64,000 nt of DNA. Origin: Streptomyces flaveolus. GTDB lineage: Bacteria > Actinomycetota > Actinomycetes > Streptomycetales > Streptomycetaceae. Location: positions 124,001 through 188,000 of the forward strand of contig NZ_BMRV01000015.1 in assembly GCF_014648815.1 (NCBI RefSeq), written 5' to 3'. The notes under the pieces are model-generated. The model worked only from the letters and a program-made list of their open reading frames with translations, did no database searches and was not told the DNA's origin. The position numbers and the translations under genes were made by a program. Of this stretch, positions 10,801-18,463 are shown one piece after another; within the stretch, counting starts at the first letter, position 1, and each line of letters starts with the position of its first letter.

Positions 10801-12514
10801 ACCCCGAGGGCGCAACGCCACCGAGGTCGAGACGGTACGGCTGCTGCTGCGCCTCCCCGACGAGGAGGGCCGGCTGCCCGAGGGACTGCCCAGCTGGCCC
10901 CTGAACAAGTCGGTCGCCCCGCTCACCACCGACCAGGTCACCGAGGGCCGCATCGCCCAGATCCTCGGCGCCCAGCGCAAACGCTGGGCCAAGGACCCGG
11001 CACTCGTTGCCCTGCGCGACGAGGTCGTCGAGATACTCACCACCCTGGGCCGGGTCGCTTCGGCGACCGAACTCGCCGAAGCCCTGATCGGCCGCCGCGG
11101 CACCTCCCAGTCCGACCCCGCGGTGCGGCGCGCCCTCGGCACGGCCGCCGTACGGGCCGCGTGGGAGGTCGACTGGGGGATGACCCCGCGCCGCATGCGC
11201 AGCCGCCGCCACGGCGAGACCGGCGACAACCGGATGATGCTGGCCCTGGAGGTCGACGAGGACAGGGACGCCCCGGATACGCCCTCGGCCCCCGCCCTCC
11301 TCAACTACGCCGACCGACTCGGCCAGGCGGCCGACATCCTGGCCGCACGCGACACCCTCGCCGGCCCCGGCACCGTGCTGGAAGTGATCGTCGCCGCCGA
11401 CGCCGCCTTCCGGACCCGCTGGCCCGAGGCACAGATCACCATGGACGAGGCCCGCATGGTCACCCTGGCGGCCGCGGCCTCCCAGGACGCGGCCGCCAAC
11501 GCCCGGCTGGAGATCTACGCCCGGTCCCTGGAACCGGTGCGCGCCCTCCGCCTCGCCCAGGCCGGCCTGCTGCTGCCGCTCGCGGGCAAGCCGGACGACG
11601 AGCAGGACGGCCTGACCGTCGAGCAGATCCACGACCGTGTCCGCGCCCGCTTCCCCGACCTGTCCAGCCGCCTCCCGGACGACCGGGTCCTGCTCGGCCG
11701 CCTGCTGCGGCAGGCCGGCTTCGAGCTGGAGTGGCGGACGAACCGGAAGCGCCCGCGCGGATGGTTCGTTCCCAGGCGAGAGACCGCCGGCGGCGGTGAC
11801 GTCACCTCGGTCGTCACCCAGCGCCGCCCGAGCCGGGTCAGCCGTACCGACCACTGGACCGCGCGCGACCCGGATCAGCGCGCCCGGCTCAAGGCCAGGG
11901 CCCAGCTGCTGGAGTCCGGAGGCCGCCCCGGCTTCCGGGTCCTCACCGTCCGCTTCGACGACCAGCGCCTCGCCCTGCGGACCCTCACCGAGCAGGGACG
12001 CGAGTGGCAGGCCGAGCCCGTCGACGTCAGCGCCCTCTTCCTGGCCTCTCTGCGCCGACTGGTCGAGGCCCGTCCCCGGCCCACCTGGGAGACCATCCTG
12101 GAGGCGGACAACGCGGAACCGGGCTCGCGGGACGCGATGAAGTTCGATGAGTACACGGCCGCTGCGTGGCGCGATGTGGAGAAGGACATCCTGGCTTCCC
12201 TGAAGGCTCCGGCGGGCCCCGGCACGGCGAGGGCGGGGGAGGACGGCGCAGCGGCGGGCCGGCGCCCACTGCTCCTGCACGACGCCTATGTCATGGCCCG
12301 CTACGGCGGCATGGGCGTCCTCCAGCGGCTCGCCGACCTGGCACGTCGGGGCGGCCCGGACGGGCGTGGCCTCTGGCTGCTCAGCCCGCTCACGGACCCG
12401 ACCCTCGGGCCACGGCTGGACGCCGTGACCGTGTCGATCGAGGATCGCGAGGAGTGGATCAGCCTCAACCACGCATGGGTCGTCAACGACCCGGGGGGAG
12501 AGCAGGCGGCGTAA
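7892..12514 (+). CDS. pglW: BREX type 2 / Pgl serine-threonine kinase PglW
   Basis: A 1540-residue protein close to the ~1500 residues of known PglW. The order is an N-terminal NERD (nuclease-related) domain at about 12-120 (EVDLLVAAPAGLFLVELKNW), a first kinase-like domain (~200-500), then a second kinase domain (~510-810) with Lys573, HRDLKPDN (catalytic Asp665) and DFS at 687-689. An RpoA-CTD-like helix-hairpin segment follows (~870-925), then a long C-terminal region. The first kinase-like domain has HRA (336-338) where the catalytic HRD should be, so it is probably a pseudokinase. In S. coelicolor, PglW is an active kinase needed for phage growth limitation. The ATG at 7892 follows GAAAGGGG. 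A terminator hairpin overlaps its stop codon, so pglX is not simply co-transcribed. Confidence 0.95.
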   Translation: MRDGRWTTVTESQFQHERSGLLYLKERLPDTEPYRAWSNFTFTAHSGHVREVDLLVAAPAGLFLVELKNWQGTVTSSGASWVQTLPGDRTRIHRNPRHLANQKAKELKGLLKDALRKTDPRRHVPYIQELIFFTDPGLRIRLAPNDLAGVFGKAGHSGLDDVLAELQRPARDITSGIDREFSRGLGKLLAEVGVGRSDAEFHVGTYRLDRTPFDTGPNWADYLGRHDSLSKTRRVRIYLRERGADRQARESISHTAEREARALEGLRHPGLVALENFDENGHSAGPALLYAYDPRTLRLDDYLLQYGAKLDARARAALLRRLAETVHYAHRHLLFHRALHARAVHVLPGPRTDSGNEEDRWLNPVLQIAEWQTAVRRPRTKGAAGGSGSSLSSGHEIIPSNNLAAYVSEVADPYLAPEVTAKSPDPTALDVFGLGVLGYLIFTGRPPASSQAELGARLEQGRGLVPSAVADGLTKDVDQIILDATAFDPHRRIRTAAEFLEWLDVVEQGLRPTRPEPQPALDTQGEEGDPLEATPGDVVGRRFRIKRSLGQGSTSRALLAEDLERDKAPVVLKIARKDKYAEALRREADVLSRLRNDSKVIHPALPEPIRIGPRTVLVLDHAGDRTVARQLRERGPLLTDQLETYSTYLFAAVDFLDGEGVWHRDLKPDNIAIRVRPNGTRQLVLFDFSLAGLDVDAVRAGTEGYLDPFVENITRGRYDAHAEWYALAVTLHEMASGELPQWGDGSVLPRQTDPKEWPHPRIASEAFDSALRDGLTEFFQRALHRDHRKRFPDLKEMQRAWQRVFALADLPVQGRSGGHPEDTTSAAAALPVGELPPLDHAADDDAREEAAAKAGRDTALLVAGLSLRAVSFLNGLDVHTVGDLLDYSTRRLVNRPGLGARTRDEINRRIKQWRLALDVRQPSPLSPAERGDSAEEIAEARSEQREEGSDLPLRRLSLDALVTLMVPKPAPRGRNATEVETVRLLLRLPDEEGRLPEGLPSWPLNKSVAPLTTDQVTEGRIAQILGAQRKRWAKDPALVALRDEVVEILTTLGRVASATELAEALIGRRGTSQSDPAVRRALGTAAVRAAWEVDWGMTPRRMRSRRHGETGDNRMMLALEVDEDRDAPDTPSAPALLNYADRLGQAADILAARDTLAGPGTVLEVIVAADAAFRTRWPEAQITMDEARMVTLAAAASQDAAANARLEIYARSLEPVRALRLAQAGLLLPLAGKPDDEQDGLTVEQIHDRVRARFPDLSSRLPDDRVLLGRLLRQAGFELEWRTNRKRPRGWFVPRRETAGGGDVTSVVTQRRPSRVSRTDHWTARDPDQRARLKARAQLLESGGRPGFRVLTVRFDDQRLALRTLTEQGREWQAEPVDVSALFLASLRRLVEARPRPTWETILEADNAEPGSRDAMKFDEYTAAAWRDVEKDILASLKAPAGPGTARAGEDGAAAGRRPLLLHDAYVMARYGGMGVLQRLADLARRGGPDGRGLWLLSPLTDPTLGPRLDAVTVSIEDREEWISLNHAWVVNDPGGEQAA

Positions 12515-12524
12515 CCGCCTGCTC
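12500..12524 (+). terminator. Hairpin overlapping the pglW stop codon
   Basis: Perfect 10-bp arms (GAGCAGGCGG and its complement) enclose a 5-base loop, CGTAA, whose last three bases are the pglW TAA stop codon. The next gene (minus strand) ends 16 bp further on, so the hairpin can serve both convergent units. Confidence 0.7.
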
Positions 12525-12540
12525 CTGCCCGTGCCCTGTG

Positions 12541-12831
12541 TCAGCCCCGTCCCGCAGGGTCGGGCGGAAGAGCCCGGCTCCGGGCGTTGGCGGCGGCCAC
12601 GGAGGCGCGCAGCCGCTCGGCGGAGGAGGCGGCGCGGACCCGTGCCGGGACCGCGTCCCACTCCCGGCCGCCGCCGACCGGCCGTAGCTGGAGGTAGGGG
12701 CCGACGTGGTCCATGAGCACCCCGGTCCGGCCCGTGCGCTCGTCGACCACGACCGTTCCGGCGGGCGGCGGCGGCGGAGGCGGGGCGGCCGTGTCCGGGC
12801 CGGGGAAGGGGCCGGGTGGGGGTGCGGTCAC
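12541..12831 (-). CDS. Small Pro-rich Streptomyces protein, unknown function
   Basis: A 96-residue protein with a Pro-rich N-terminus (PPPGPFPGPDTAAPPPPPPP), a short beta-rich core (TVVVDERTGRTGVLMDHVGP, then YLQLRPVGGGREWDAVPA) and an Arg/Ala helix. The GTG start at 12831 overlaps the stop of the upstream small gene (GTGA). The core resembles small proteins that recur beside XRE-DUF5753/DUF397 modules in Streptomyces; its biochemical role is unknown. It has no signal peptide or membrane segment. Confidence 0.65.
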   Translation of the reverse strand: MTAPPPGPFPGPDTAAPPPPPPPAGTVVVDERTGRTGVLMDHVGPYLQLRPVGGGREWDAVPARVRAASSAERLRASVAAANARSRALPPDPAGRG

Positions 12832-13175
12832 CGGTCCGTGCCGCCGCCGGTTCCGTTGCCGTCGCCCGTGCTCGGGCGGGTCGCTGCCTTACGCGCGTCC
12901 GCCGCGTCGGTGAGTACGACGGTCAGGCGGTGGGCCGTGGACAGGTTCACCCGGCCCAGCTCCAGGAGCGGGCGGTGCACGGTGGACGTCGTGCAGGACG
13001 CCAGTTCCGGCCCGAGGGACGGCAGGGTGATGCCGTGCAGGGCGAGGGCGGCACTGAGCTCGTCGGAGACGGCGAGCGCGGAGGCCAGAGGGTTGTCCGG
13101 GAACGGATAGGCGAAGGGGACGGTCGGGAGGGGGTGTTCGGTCTGGGTGGGGAAGGGGTGATTGTTGCTGTTCAT
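12828..13175 (-). CDS. Small hypothetical protein, divergent from the XRE regulator
   Basis: A 115-residue soluble protein starting MNSNNHPFPTQTEHPLP. The middle part (SALAVSDELSAALALHGI, then TLPSLGPELASCTTST and LGRVNLSTAHRLTVVL) looks like two amphipathic helices and a strand. The tail is Gly/Thr-rich. It is first in a two-gene operon and diverges from the XRE regulator at 13308. The 132-bp gap between them contains a 13-bp dyad GCAACGGAGTTGC (13225-13237), a possible operator for that regulator. The family is recognised only as a recurrent companion of XRE/DUF397 pairs, and no function can be named. Confidence 0.65.
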   Translation of the reverse strand: MNSNNHPFPTQTEHPLPTVPFAYPFPDNPLASALAVSDELSAALALHGITLPSLGPELASCTTSTVHRPLLELGRVNLSTAHRLTVVLTDAADARKAATRPSTGDGNGTGGGTDR

Positions 13176-13307
13176 GCCTACAGCGTGCTGATCTGGGGCT
13201 ACTCTCGGTAGGGGTCGCGTGCCAGCAACGGAGTTGCGGGCAGTGAGCGGCATTGGCCCCGCGGAGTTGGCGGGTGCGCACACGGACACCGCAAGGGGGC
13301 ACAGCCG

Positions 13308-14150
13308 ATGGCCGGCCGACAGAACCGCAACCAGGACATGGACCCGTTCACCTCGCCGAGGACCTTCTTCGGCAGTGAACTCCGCCGAGCCCGCGAGGCC
13401 GCCGGCTTTTCCCAGGACCAGCTCGGCGAGCGGGTCTTCTGCTCGGGCACGTACATCGGCCAGTTCGAGTCGGCGACCAGGCGTCCGCAGCCGGACCTGT
13501 CCCGGCTCCTGGACGAGGTCCTCGGCACGGACGAGCACTTCCAGCGCCTGTGCGAACTGGCCCGCAAGTCCCAGCACGCCGACTACTTCGCGGACGCGGC
13601 GGAGCTCGAGACGCGGGCCAAGACGATCAGCGAGTACGCGCCGATGCTGGTGCCGGGGTTGTTGCAGACGGAGGGGTATGCGCGGGCGTTGACGCGGGCC
13701 ACGCTGCCTTACGCGTCAACGGATGAGGTGGAGGGGTACGTACGCGCCCGAGTCGAGCGTCAACGGATCCTGGACGATTCCGCAGGACCTCTACTGTGGG
13801 AGATCGTTCACGAGGCAGCCCTGCGTGTGCCAGTTGGAGGAGCGGATGTCATGGCTGAGCAGTTGGCCTGGCTTGCGGAGCTCGCCGGCACCCGTGGAGT
13901 GTTGATCCAGGTCCATCCATACGAAGCAGGGCCTCACACCTTCATGATGGGGGTGGTGTCTCTCATGACCTTCAGGGACGCACCACCCGTTGCCTACGTA
14001 GAGGGGCCACACAGTGGCCAACTCATCGATGATCCGGCACTGGTTGAGCGATACCAAACGTCATACGATCTGGCCAGGGCCGCCGCATTGCCACCGGAGG
14101 CGTCCCTCACTCTGATCGAATCGGTGGCGGAGGACTTGCCGAAACCATGA
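13308..14150 (+). CDS. XRE-family regulator with DUF5753 domain (WhiJ-like)
   Basis: A 280-residue protein with a helix-turn-helix at about residues 20-75 (FFGSELRRAREAAGFSQDQL, then GERVFCSGTYIGQFES) followed by a DUF5753 domain (EYAPMLVPGLLQTEGYARAL ... VLIQVHPY). This is the architecture of WhiJ and dozens of Streptomyces paralogues paired with DUF397 proteins in developmental or antibiotic control. The ATG at 13308 follows GCACAGCCG, a poor ribosome site. The DUF397 gene overlaps its end by ATGA. Its position between pglW and pglX suggests it was captured by the island or regulates it, but BREX control by such a protein is only inference. Confidence 0.92.
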   Translation: MAGRQNRNQDMDPFTSPRTFFGSELRRAREAAGFSQDQLGERVFCSGTYIGQFESATRRPQPDLSRLLDEVLGTDEHFQRLCELARKSQHADYFADAAELETRAKTISEYAPMLVPGLLQTEGYARALTRATLPYASTDEVEGYVRARVERQRILDDSAGPLLWEIVHEAALRVPVGGADVMAEQLAWLAELAGTRGVLIQVHPYEAGPHTFMMGVVSLMTFRDAPPVAYVEGPHSGQLIDDPALVERYQTSYDLARAAALPPEASLTLIESVAEDLPKP

Positions 14151-14362
14151 CCACCCCGCTCGACCTGAGTAACGCGGTATGGCGCAAGTCGTCATACACC
14201 AATGGTGAAGGGGGAAACTGCGTCGAGATCGCAGAAGGCTTCCCTGGCTTGATTCCTGTCCGTGACAGCAAGCGTCCTCAGGGACCAGCCATCCTCTTCG
14301 AGGTCGAGGGCTGGGCGTCCTTCGTGTCAGCCGTCAGGAAGGGGATGGTGGGTCCCTACTGA
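14147..14362 (+). CDS. DUF397 small protein, partner of the XRE regulator
   Basis: A 71-residue protein with the hallmark DUF397 residues: 'W-R-K-S-S-Y-T-N-G-E-G-G-N-C-V-E-I-A', then 'V-R-D-S-K-R-P-Q-G-P-A-I' and a final 'W-A-S-F-V-S-A-V-R-K-G'. In WhiJ-type systems the DUF397 protein is thought to modulate the cognate DNA-binding protein. It overlaps the regulator gene by four bases and is followed by a clear hairpin terminator, so this pair forms its own transcription unit inside the BREX cluster. Confidence 0.93.
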   Translation: MTTPLDLSNAVWRKSSYTNGEGGNCVEIAEGFPGLIPVRDSKRPQGPAILFEVEGWASFVSAVRKGMVGPY

Positions 14363-14382
14363 CTCGTGCCTCAGATCCCGCA

Positions 14383-14416
14383 CCAGCCCCGTCACTTTCC
14401 TGAGAGGCGGGGCTGG
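14383..14416 (+). terminator. Hairpin terminator after the XRE/DUF397 pair
   Basis: Perfect 9-bp arms CCAGCCCCG (14383-14391) and CGGGGCTGG (14408-14416) around a 16-base loop, 20 bp after the DUF397 stop. It separates the regulator pair from pglX. Confidence 0.7.
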
Positions 14417-14490
14417 GTCGTGGTCCAATGAATGCTTGTGCGCCACAGGGCGCCTTCCGTGATCGAACACTTCAACTGTTGGTGGGCTCA

Positions 14491-17400
14491 GTGATTGACA
14501 GCGCGCGTCTGCTCAAGGACCTGCAGAAGCAGGTGGCCGAGGCCGAGAAGGACCTTCACTCGCAGCTTGAGACGCTCCCCGAGACCGAGCAACGGCTCCT
14601 TGCGGAGCATAATAGGGCTTTCAAGGCGCGTAGGACATCGGCTGCCGCCTCCCAGTGGATCAGCGAGCGTGTGACCCAGGCTGCCGTTGCGTGGATCCTC
14701 GGCACAGTTTTCGTCCGTTTCTGTGAAGACAACGACCTTCTTAGAAACCCGTTCCTGGCTGGTCCGGTACCTGGCCGCCAGACATACGCAGAGGAACGAC
14801 ATGACCAATTCATGGCACATGATCCGTCCCGCACTCACCGTGACTGGCTCCTGTCGGCCTTTGATGAAATCGGATCATCGCCGGCAGGGCAGATGCTTTT
14901 CGATGAAGATCATAATCCGCTTTACCAGATCCCTCTCTCTAACGAAGGCGCAAAGAGGCTGATCGACTTTTGGCGCCTCCATGAGGAAGTTCCCGAATCG
15001 GGGACTCGAATCGTGCATCACTTCAATGATCCGGATTGGAGCACTCGTTTCCTTGGTGATCTTTATCAGGATCTTTCGCAGGAGGCGAAAGATAAATATG
15101 CACTTCTCCAGACGCCCGAGTTTGTAGAAGAATTCATCCTCGAACGTACGCTCGGTAGGGCAGTCAAGCGGGTCGGGTATGACGTAGTCAAAATGATTGA
15201 TCCGACCTGTGGATCGGGTCACTTCATTCTAGGGGCGTTTCATCGAATCCTTGCGGAATGGGAAAATCGAGCACCTAGTGATGATGTTCATGTCCGAGTG
15301 GCCGGAGCGCTTGATGCAGTACATGGCGTCGATATAAATCCGTTTGCTGTGGCGATTGCTCGCTTCCGGCTTCTCATTGCCGCTTTCAAAGCAGCAGGCG
15401 TTTTGAATTTGCCCGAAGCGGCTAGCTATGATTGGCCGCTCCACATTGCAACGGGCGATGCTCTTCTTAAGACTGAGCAGGGAAAGCTTTTTGAGGCGGA
15501 CGATGCCTCTAATGTGCAGGGAGACCGTGAATTCTGGTTTGACACGGAGGATTTGGCCGAGCACCTTGACATCCTCAAGCCGGGTCGTTATCACGTGGTG
15601 GTTGGAAACCCACCGTATATCGCCGTGAAAGATTCCAGGCTTAGGGATACGTACCGTCGTCTCTACAGGAATGTCTGTCACGGTAAGTACGTTCTGTCCG
15701 TCCCGTTCATGCAGCGATTCTTCGAACTTGCGGTCCGTGACGAGGAAGGGAATGTCGAGTCTGGCTATGTTGGGCAAATCACTTCCAATTCCTTCATGAA
15801 ACGCGAGTTCGGCGAGAAAATGGTGCAGGGGTACCTCAAGAGTTACGTGGATCTGATTGAGGTTATCGACTCTTCTGGTGCATATATTCCTGGTCACGGA
15901 ACCCCAACGGTGATCCTTGTTGGAAGAAACCGCCCGGCTTCCCTTGGTGCTAAGACCGTACGGGCCGTCCGCGGAGTGCAAGGGGAGCCTACGTCTCCGA
16001 GGGATCCAAGGCTTGGCCTAGTGTGGAGGGATATCGTGGAGCGGATCGATACCCCGGGAAAGAGCGCGGGTGCGTGGGTCTCTGCCGATAACCTTGATCG
16101 CGGCGATTACTTCGGCAAGCATCCGTGGGTGCTTGCCGACGGTGGCGTGGAAACACTTCTAGAGATTAAGAAAAAATCAGTAGGTGAGCTGAAAAAACAC
16201 TCCAAGGCCGTAGTTGGAATCGCTGCGGTTACTGGCGAAGACGATCTCTATCTATTGCCGCGAAATGGTACCTCAAGGCGATTGGGTGTGCGGCAATCGA
16301 AGCCGCTGATCACTGGCGAGTCCGTTCGTGATCACCTGGCGATTCCGGCATTCGATGCGATTTGGACGTATAGGGAAGACTTCAAAGTTCTACCGCTATC
16401 AGATTTGGGGGCAACTGCTCGAATTTTGAACGAGGGGAAAAGTGTAATCAGGCGCAGGAAACGCTTCGGTACGCCCATGGTGGATCGCGATCTTGCCTGG
16501 TATGAGTGGCAGGAGGTTTATTCAGGGAAGCTCAAGTCACCGCTAACGGTTACCTTCGCAGAAGTAGCCACTCATAATCATTTTGCGCTCGATCGGGGCG
16601 GCAAAATTTTCAATCGAACTGCCCCTGTTATTAAACTTCCCGAGAATTCCACTGAAGGTGATTACCTTCAGCTTCTAGGGCTGCTGAACTCATCCATGGC
16701 GTGCTTTTGGCTGAAGCAGATGTGTCACAGTAAAGGAAGTACTGTCGATGTAAAGGGGGCTAGGCAGTCGAGGGTCCCATTTGATGATTTCTATCAATTC
16801 AACGGAACTAACGTCCAGGAATTCCCTCTCCCTGCTGAGTACCCTCTCACCCGCGCAACAGAACTGGACACCCTCGCCCAACATCTCGCTGCCGTAACCC
16901 CTTCCGTCATCGCAGCCGACCCGGAGAATCCACCCACGTCCGAATCCTTGGCGCAGGCAAAATCGGAATGGCACCGCATCCGTGCCCGGATGATCGCCGT
17001 CCAGGAGGAATTGGACTGGGAGGTCTACGGCATCTACGGCCTGTGCGACGACCTCACCGCACCCGAAGACTCACTTCCCGCCGAAGGTCTCGCCCTCGGG
17101 CAGCGAGCCTTCGAGATCCACCTCGGCAAACGTGTCAAGGAGCAGGGCGTCAAGACGGAATGGTTCCGGCGTCACAACTCCACCATGATCACAGAGATTC
17201 CGGCCGAATGGCCTGGCGCCTACAAGGAGACGGTCCGCCGTCGGCTCGACGCCATGAAGAACTCCTCCGTGATCGGGCTCATCGAGCGCCCCGAATACAA
17301 GCGGCGCTGGCTCACCGACAGCTGGGAAGATCAGCAGCAGGCCGCACTCAAGGAGTGGCTGCTCGCACGTATGGAGCGACGGGAGCTCTGGTACGAGACG

Positions 17401-18159
17401 GACTACGACGGGACGGAGCGCCCCCGTACCCGCTCCCTCCCCGAGCTGGTCGACGACCTCACCGGCGACCACGACTTCGTGGCCGTCGCTGAGCTCTACG
17501 CGCCCGGTGAGGAACTGTCCGTGATCGTGCCCAAGCTGGTCGAGGACCAGCACGTGCCGTTCCTGGCCGCCCTGCGCTACACGGAGGCGGCGCACAAGAA
17601 GAAGCGCGAGGTGTGGGAGCAGGTCTGGGAGCGGCAGCGGGAGGAGGACGCGGCCACCGCCGCCGGGGATCACCGGAAGGCGCTGGAGATCAGGGACGGT
17701 ACTCCGGTGCCGCCGAAGTACACGACGGCCGACTTCCGCAAGGCCTCCTACGCCGCCCAGCGCGGGGGTCTCGACGTGCCCAAGGAGCGGTTCATCTCCT
17801 ACAGCCGTACTCTCAACCCGGCGATCGAGGTCCTGGGCTGGGGCGGCTGGGACCACCTGGAGCAGGCCGCGGCCCTCACCGAGACCATCGATAACCGCGC
17901 GAACTCCGGAAACTGGGAGCGAGAGGACTTCATCCCGTACCTCGCCGGCCTGCTGGAGCTGCTGCCGTGGCTGAGGCAGTGGCACCCCGAGGACGCCGGC
18001 ATGTTCGAGGAGGCGCTGCTGGACTGGCAGCGGGAGGAGGAGTTCGCGGTCACCGACGAGGAGCTGCGCGCCTGGCGCCCGGCCCGTAAGGCGGCGAAGA
18101 AGGCCGCGGCCAAGCCCGCCGGCGGGAAGAACGCGAAGAATGCGAAGGCGAAGGAGTAG
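14491..18159 (+). CDS. pglX: BREX type 2 adenine-specific DNA methyltransferase PglX
   Basis: A 1222-residue N6-adenine methyltransferase, matching the ~1200 residues of PglX. The SAM-binding motif I DPTCGSG is at 237-243 and the catalytic motif IV NPPY at 373-376. A long C-terminal half includes the target-recognition region and an Ala/Lys-rich tail (KKAAAKPAGGKNAKNAK). It should modify host DNA at a non-palindromic site; in classical Pgl, phage DNA modified in the first cycle is restricted later. The GTG at 14491 (VIDSARLLKDLQKQ) is preferred to an ATG at 14428 because homologues begin with this helix, although the ribosome site is weak. From about 14.6 to 16.83 kb the codons are strikingly A+T-rich (AGA, CTA, ATA, AAA), unlike both ends. 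No long G tract like the phase-variable one of S. coelicolor pglX is present. Confidence 0.95.
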   Translation: MIDSARLLKDLQKQVAEAEKDLHSQLETLPETEQRLLAEHNRAFKARRTSAAASQWISERVTQAAVAWILGTVFVRFCEDNDLLRNPFLAGPVPGRQTYAEERHDQFMAHDPSRTHRDWLLSAFDEIGSSPAGQMLFDEDHNPLYQIPLSNEGAKRLIDFWRLHEEVPESGTRIVHHFNDPDWSTRFLGDLYQDLSQEAKDKYALLQTPEFVEEFILERTLGRAVKRVGYDVVKMIDPTCGSGHFILGAFHRILAEWENRAPSDDVHVRVAGALDAVHGVDINPFAVAIARFRLLIAAFKAAGVLNLPEAASYDWPLHIATGDALLKTEQGKLFEADDASNVQGDREFWFDTEDLAEHLDILKPGRYHVVVGNPPYIAVKDSRLRDTYRRLYRNVCHGKYVLSVPFMQRFFELAVRDEEGNVESGYVGQITSNSFMKREFGEKMVQGYLKSYVDLIEVIDSSGAYIPGHGTPTVILVGRNRPASLGAKTVRAVRGVQGEPTSPRDPRLGLVWRDIVERIDTPGKSAGAWVSADNLDRGDYFGKHPWVLADGGVETLLEIKKKSVGELKKHSKAVVGIAAVTGEDDLYLLPRNGTSRRLGVRQSKPLITGESVRDHLAIPAFDAIWTYREDFKVLPLSDLGATARILNEGKSVIRRRKRFGTPMVDRDLAWYEWQEVYSGKLKSPLTVTFAEVATHNHFALDRGGKIFNRTAPVIKLPENSTEGDYLQLLGLLNSSMACFWLKQMCHSKGSTVDVKGARQSRVPFDDFYQFNGTNVQEFPLPAEYPLTRATELDTLAQHLAAVTPSVIAADPENPPTSESLAQAKSEWHRIRARMIAVQEELDWEVYGIYGLCDDLTAPEDSLPAEGLALGQRAFEIHLGKRVKEQGVKTEWFRRHNSTMITEIPAEWPGAYKETVRRRLDAMKNSSVIGLIERPEYKRRWLTDSWEDQQQAALKEWLLARMERRELWYETDYDGTERPRTRSLPELVDDLTGDHDFVAVAELYAPGEELSVIVPKLVEDQHVPFLAALRYTEAAHKKKREVWEQVWERQREEDAATAAGDHRKALEIRDGTPVPPKYTTADFRKASYAAQRGGLDVPKERFISYSRTLNPAIEVLGWGGWDHLEQAAALTETIDNRANSGNWEREDFIPYLAGLLELLPWLRQWHPEDAGMFEEALLDWQREEEFAVTDEELRAWRPARKAAKKAAAKPAGGKNAKNAKAKE

Positions 18160-18463
18160 CCACCCCTTCGCAGGGCCCCGCCAGACCCACCACCCTGCCC
18201 GGACCCCGCCCACCCCCGCAAACCCGGCAGATCCGTGCTCCCCGCACGTTACGCTGAGGCGTTCGGGTGACGCGGGCCGGGCGGGTCCGGGGTCCGGTGT
18301 GCCGTGCGCAGACCGTGCGGCAGACAAGGACGCCGGTCCAGTGGGCCGGGGCGCGCGGAATCCGAGGCAGGGGGCGGACGGCCCGGCGAGAGCGGCGGCA
18401 GCGCCGCTCGGACCGGCGCCCGGACGGCCGAGCGGGCGACAACGGGACCACGAGGAGTACGCG
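18160..18463 (+). promoter_or_regulatory. 304-bp gap before pglY; likely pglY-brxHI promoter region
   Basis: The gap between pglX and pglY is the only one over 10 bp in the pglX-brxHI series. It contains TTACGCT at 18249-18255, a possible -10 element (TACGCT) with no recognisable -35, and G+C-rich sequence. pglY is preceded by GAGGAG. Nothing else (RNA gene, repeat, small gene) was identified here. Confidence 0.3.

Noticed and set aside
14491..18159. A phase-variable homopolymer tract in pglX, as in S. coelicolor.
   Set aside because: No G or C run longer than five bases was found in the gene by eye, and the reading frame is intact.
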